This document shows, piece after piece, positions 63,554 through 64,000 of a stretch of DNA of 64,000 bases. The notes under the pieces were generated by a model that saw only the letters and a program-made list of their open reading frames with translations, was not told the origin of the DNA and searched no databases. This stretch comes from Ruegeria sp. 6PALISEP08 (GTDB lineage: Bacteria; Pseudomonadota; Alphaproteobacteria; Rhodobacterales; Rhodobacteraceae). A program made the translations under genes and the position numbers. The first letter of the stretch is position 1, and every line of letters begins with the position of its first letter. Location: assembly GCF_001238295.1 (NCBI RefSeq), contig NZ_LGXZ01000004.1, forward strand, positions 1 to 64,000. Reading direction: 5' to 3'.

Positions 63554-64000
63554 ATGTCACCACCCCGTTCCTTAACCGATACGTGGCGCATCGGGTTGCG
63601 CCGGTTTGCCGTGGCATCCGTTGCGTTGGCGCTGGCTCTGCCCGCGTGGGCGCAGGACCAGAAACCCAATATTCTTGTGATTTGGGGCGACGATATCGGT
63701 CAATCCAACATCTCTGCCTATACCATGGGTCTGATGGGATATCAGACACCCAATATCGACAGGGTTGCAAAGGAAGGCATGATCTTCACCGACTACTACG
63801 GTGAACAATCCTGTACGGCTGGCAGGTCCTCGTTCATTATGGGCCAGTCTGTGTTCCGTACCGGACTGTCCAAAGTTGGCTTGCCGGGCGCGAAAGAGGG
63901 CATGCAGGTTGCAGATCCAACGATTGCCGGCCTACTAAAAGCTCAAGGCTATGCAACCGGTCAGTTTGGTAAGAACCACTTGGGCGATCGGGACGAGATG
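63554..64000 (+). CDS. Secreted sulfatase, truncated by the window edge
   Basis: The first 149 codons of a sulfatase. A long n-region precedes a signal peptide ending LPAWA, then NILVIWGDDIGQSN (metal Asp pair) and EQSCTAGRSSFIMGQSVFRT with Cys87 as formylglycine precursor in a CxAxR form of the signature. The sulfatase at 18.1 kb has CxPxR. AGGAG precedes the ATG. FGKNHLGD carries the active-site Lys/His. The remainder lies beyond the window. Confidence 0.88.
   Translation, partial: MSPPRSLTDTWRIGLRRFAVASVALALALPAWAQDQKPNILVIWGDDIGQSNISAYTMGLMGYQTPNIDRVAKEGMIFTDYYGEQSCTAGRSSFIMGQSVFRTGLSKVGLPGAKEGMQVADPTIAGLLKAQGYATGQFGKNHLGDRDEM

Noticed and set aside
1..64000. CRISPR array
   Set aside because: No run of regularly spaced identical repeats was found; the dispersed repeat family is diverged and far apart.

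Overview
The window looks like a chromosomal segment of a marine alphaproteobacterium of the Rhodobacteraceae (Roseobacter group, Ruegeria-like). Indicators are a stand-alone pterin-binding methyltransferase of the split methionine-synthase type next to metF and a small virulence-factor-family protein, TRAP transport, abundant sulfatases, and a Wzx/Wzy exopolysaccharide (EPS) locus. Assignments come from reading the translated sequence by eye. No database search was run.

Layout. (1) 0.1-1.7 kb: an EamA-type permease and a repeat-bearing intergenic stretch. (2) 1.66-16.4 kb: a complete EPS locus. It holds three glycosyltransferases and a flippase, a Wza-like lipoprotein, a hybrid histidine kinase with a small periplasmic SUOX-fold protein (PruR-like pterin sensor candidate), GalU, a fused WecG-type glycosyltransferase/initiating sugar transferase, a NarL/LuxR response regulator, a Wzz-like protein without kinase domain and a Wzy-like polymerase. 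Four copies of a palindrome of the form CCTATCC-n-GGATAGG sit upstream of the EPS transcription units, including the regulator and the kinase operon. This suggests a self-contained pterin-to-phosphorelay-to-EPS circuit. (3) 16.5-33 kb: accessory genes separated by copies of a diverged intergenic repeat family: an HlyU relic, an outer-membrane barrel, an arylsulfatase, a DUF3604 protein, a Na+/H+ exchanger with a cNMP-binding domain, LysR with a BesD/HalD-type oxygenase (carrying an HxD motif, so probably a hydroxylase), a class III cyclase/TPR protein, a GST and a dihaem cytochrome c.

(4) 33.3-42.7 kb: a dihaem peroxidase and a Sel1 protein head to head, then a tightly coupled operon of an SsuD-like FMNH2 monooxygenase, an aldo/keto reductase, a flavin reductase and a TRAP transporter. 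A GntR regulator and a Gfo/Idh/MocA oxidoreductase diverge from it. The enzyme trio matches the sulfoquinovose monooxygenase (sulfo-SMO) pathway layout. (5) 43-49.8 kb: an AraC regulator, a secreted protein, a second cyclase/TPR protein, then decayed mobile DNA (IS6 and IS5 transposase fragments, a terminase small-subunit gene broken by an in-frame amber codon, an XRE regulator) ending at tRNA-Gly(CCC). (6) 49.8-64 kb: core-like genes: PPK2, the split-MetH pterin component with metF, PhoX, Ppx/GppA with rlmE, an octahaem cytochrome coupled to a YihY protein, an AI-2E-family permease, an HDAC-family amidohydrolase, a Crp/Fnr regulator and the start of a second sulfatase cut off by the right edge.

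The intergenic repeat family is confined to regions 1, 3, 4 and 5. I saw no copy inside the EPS locus or the core-like right end, which marks these as different kinds of genomic neighbourhood.
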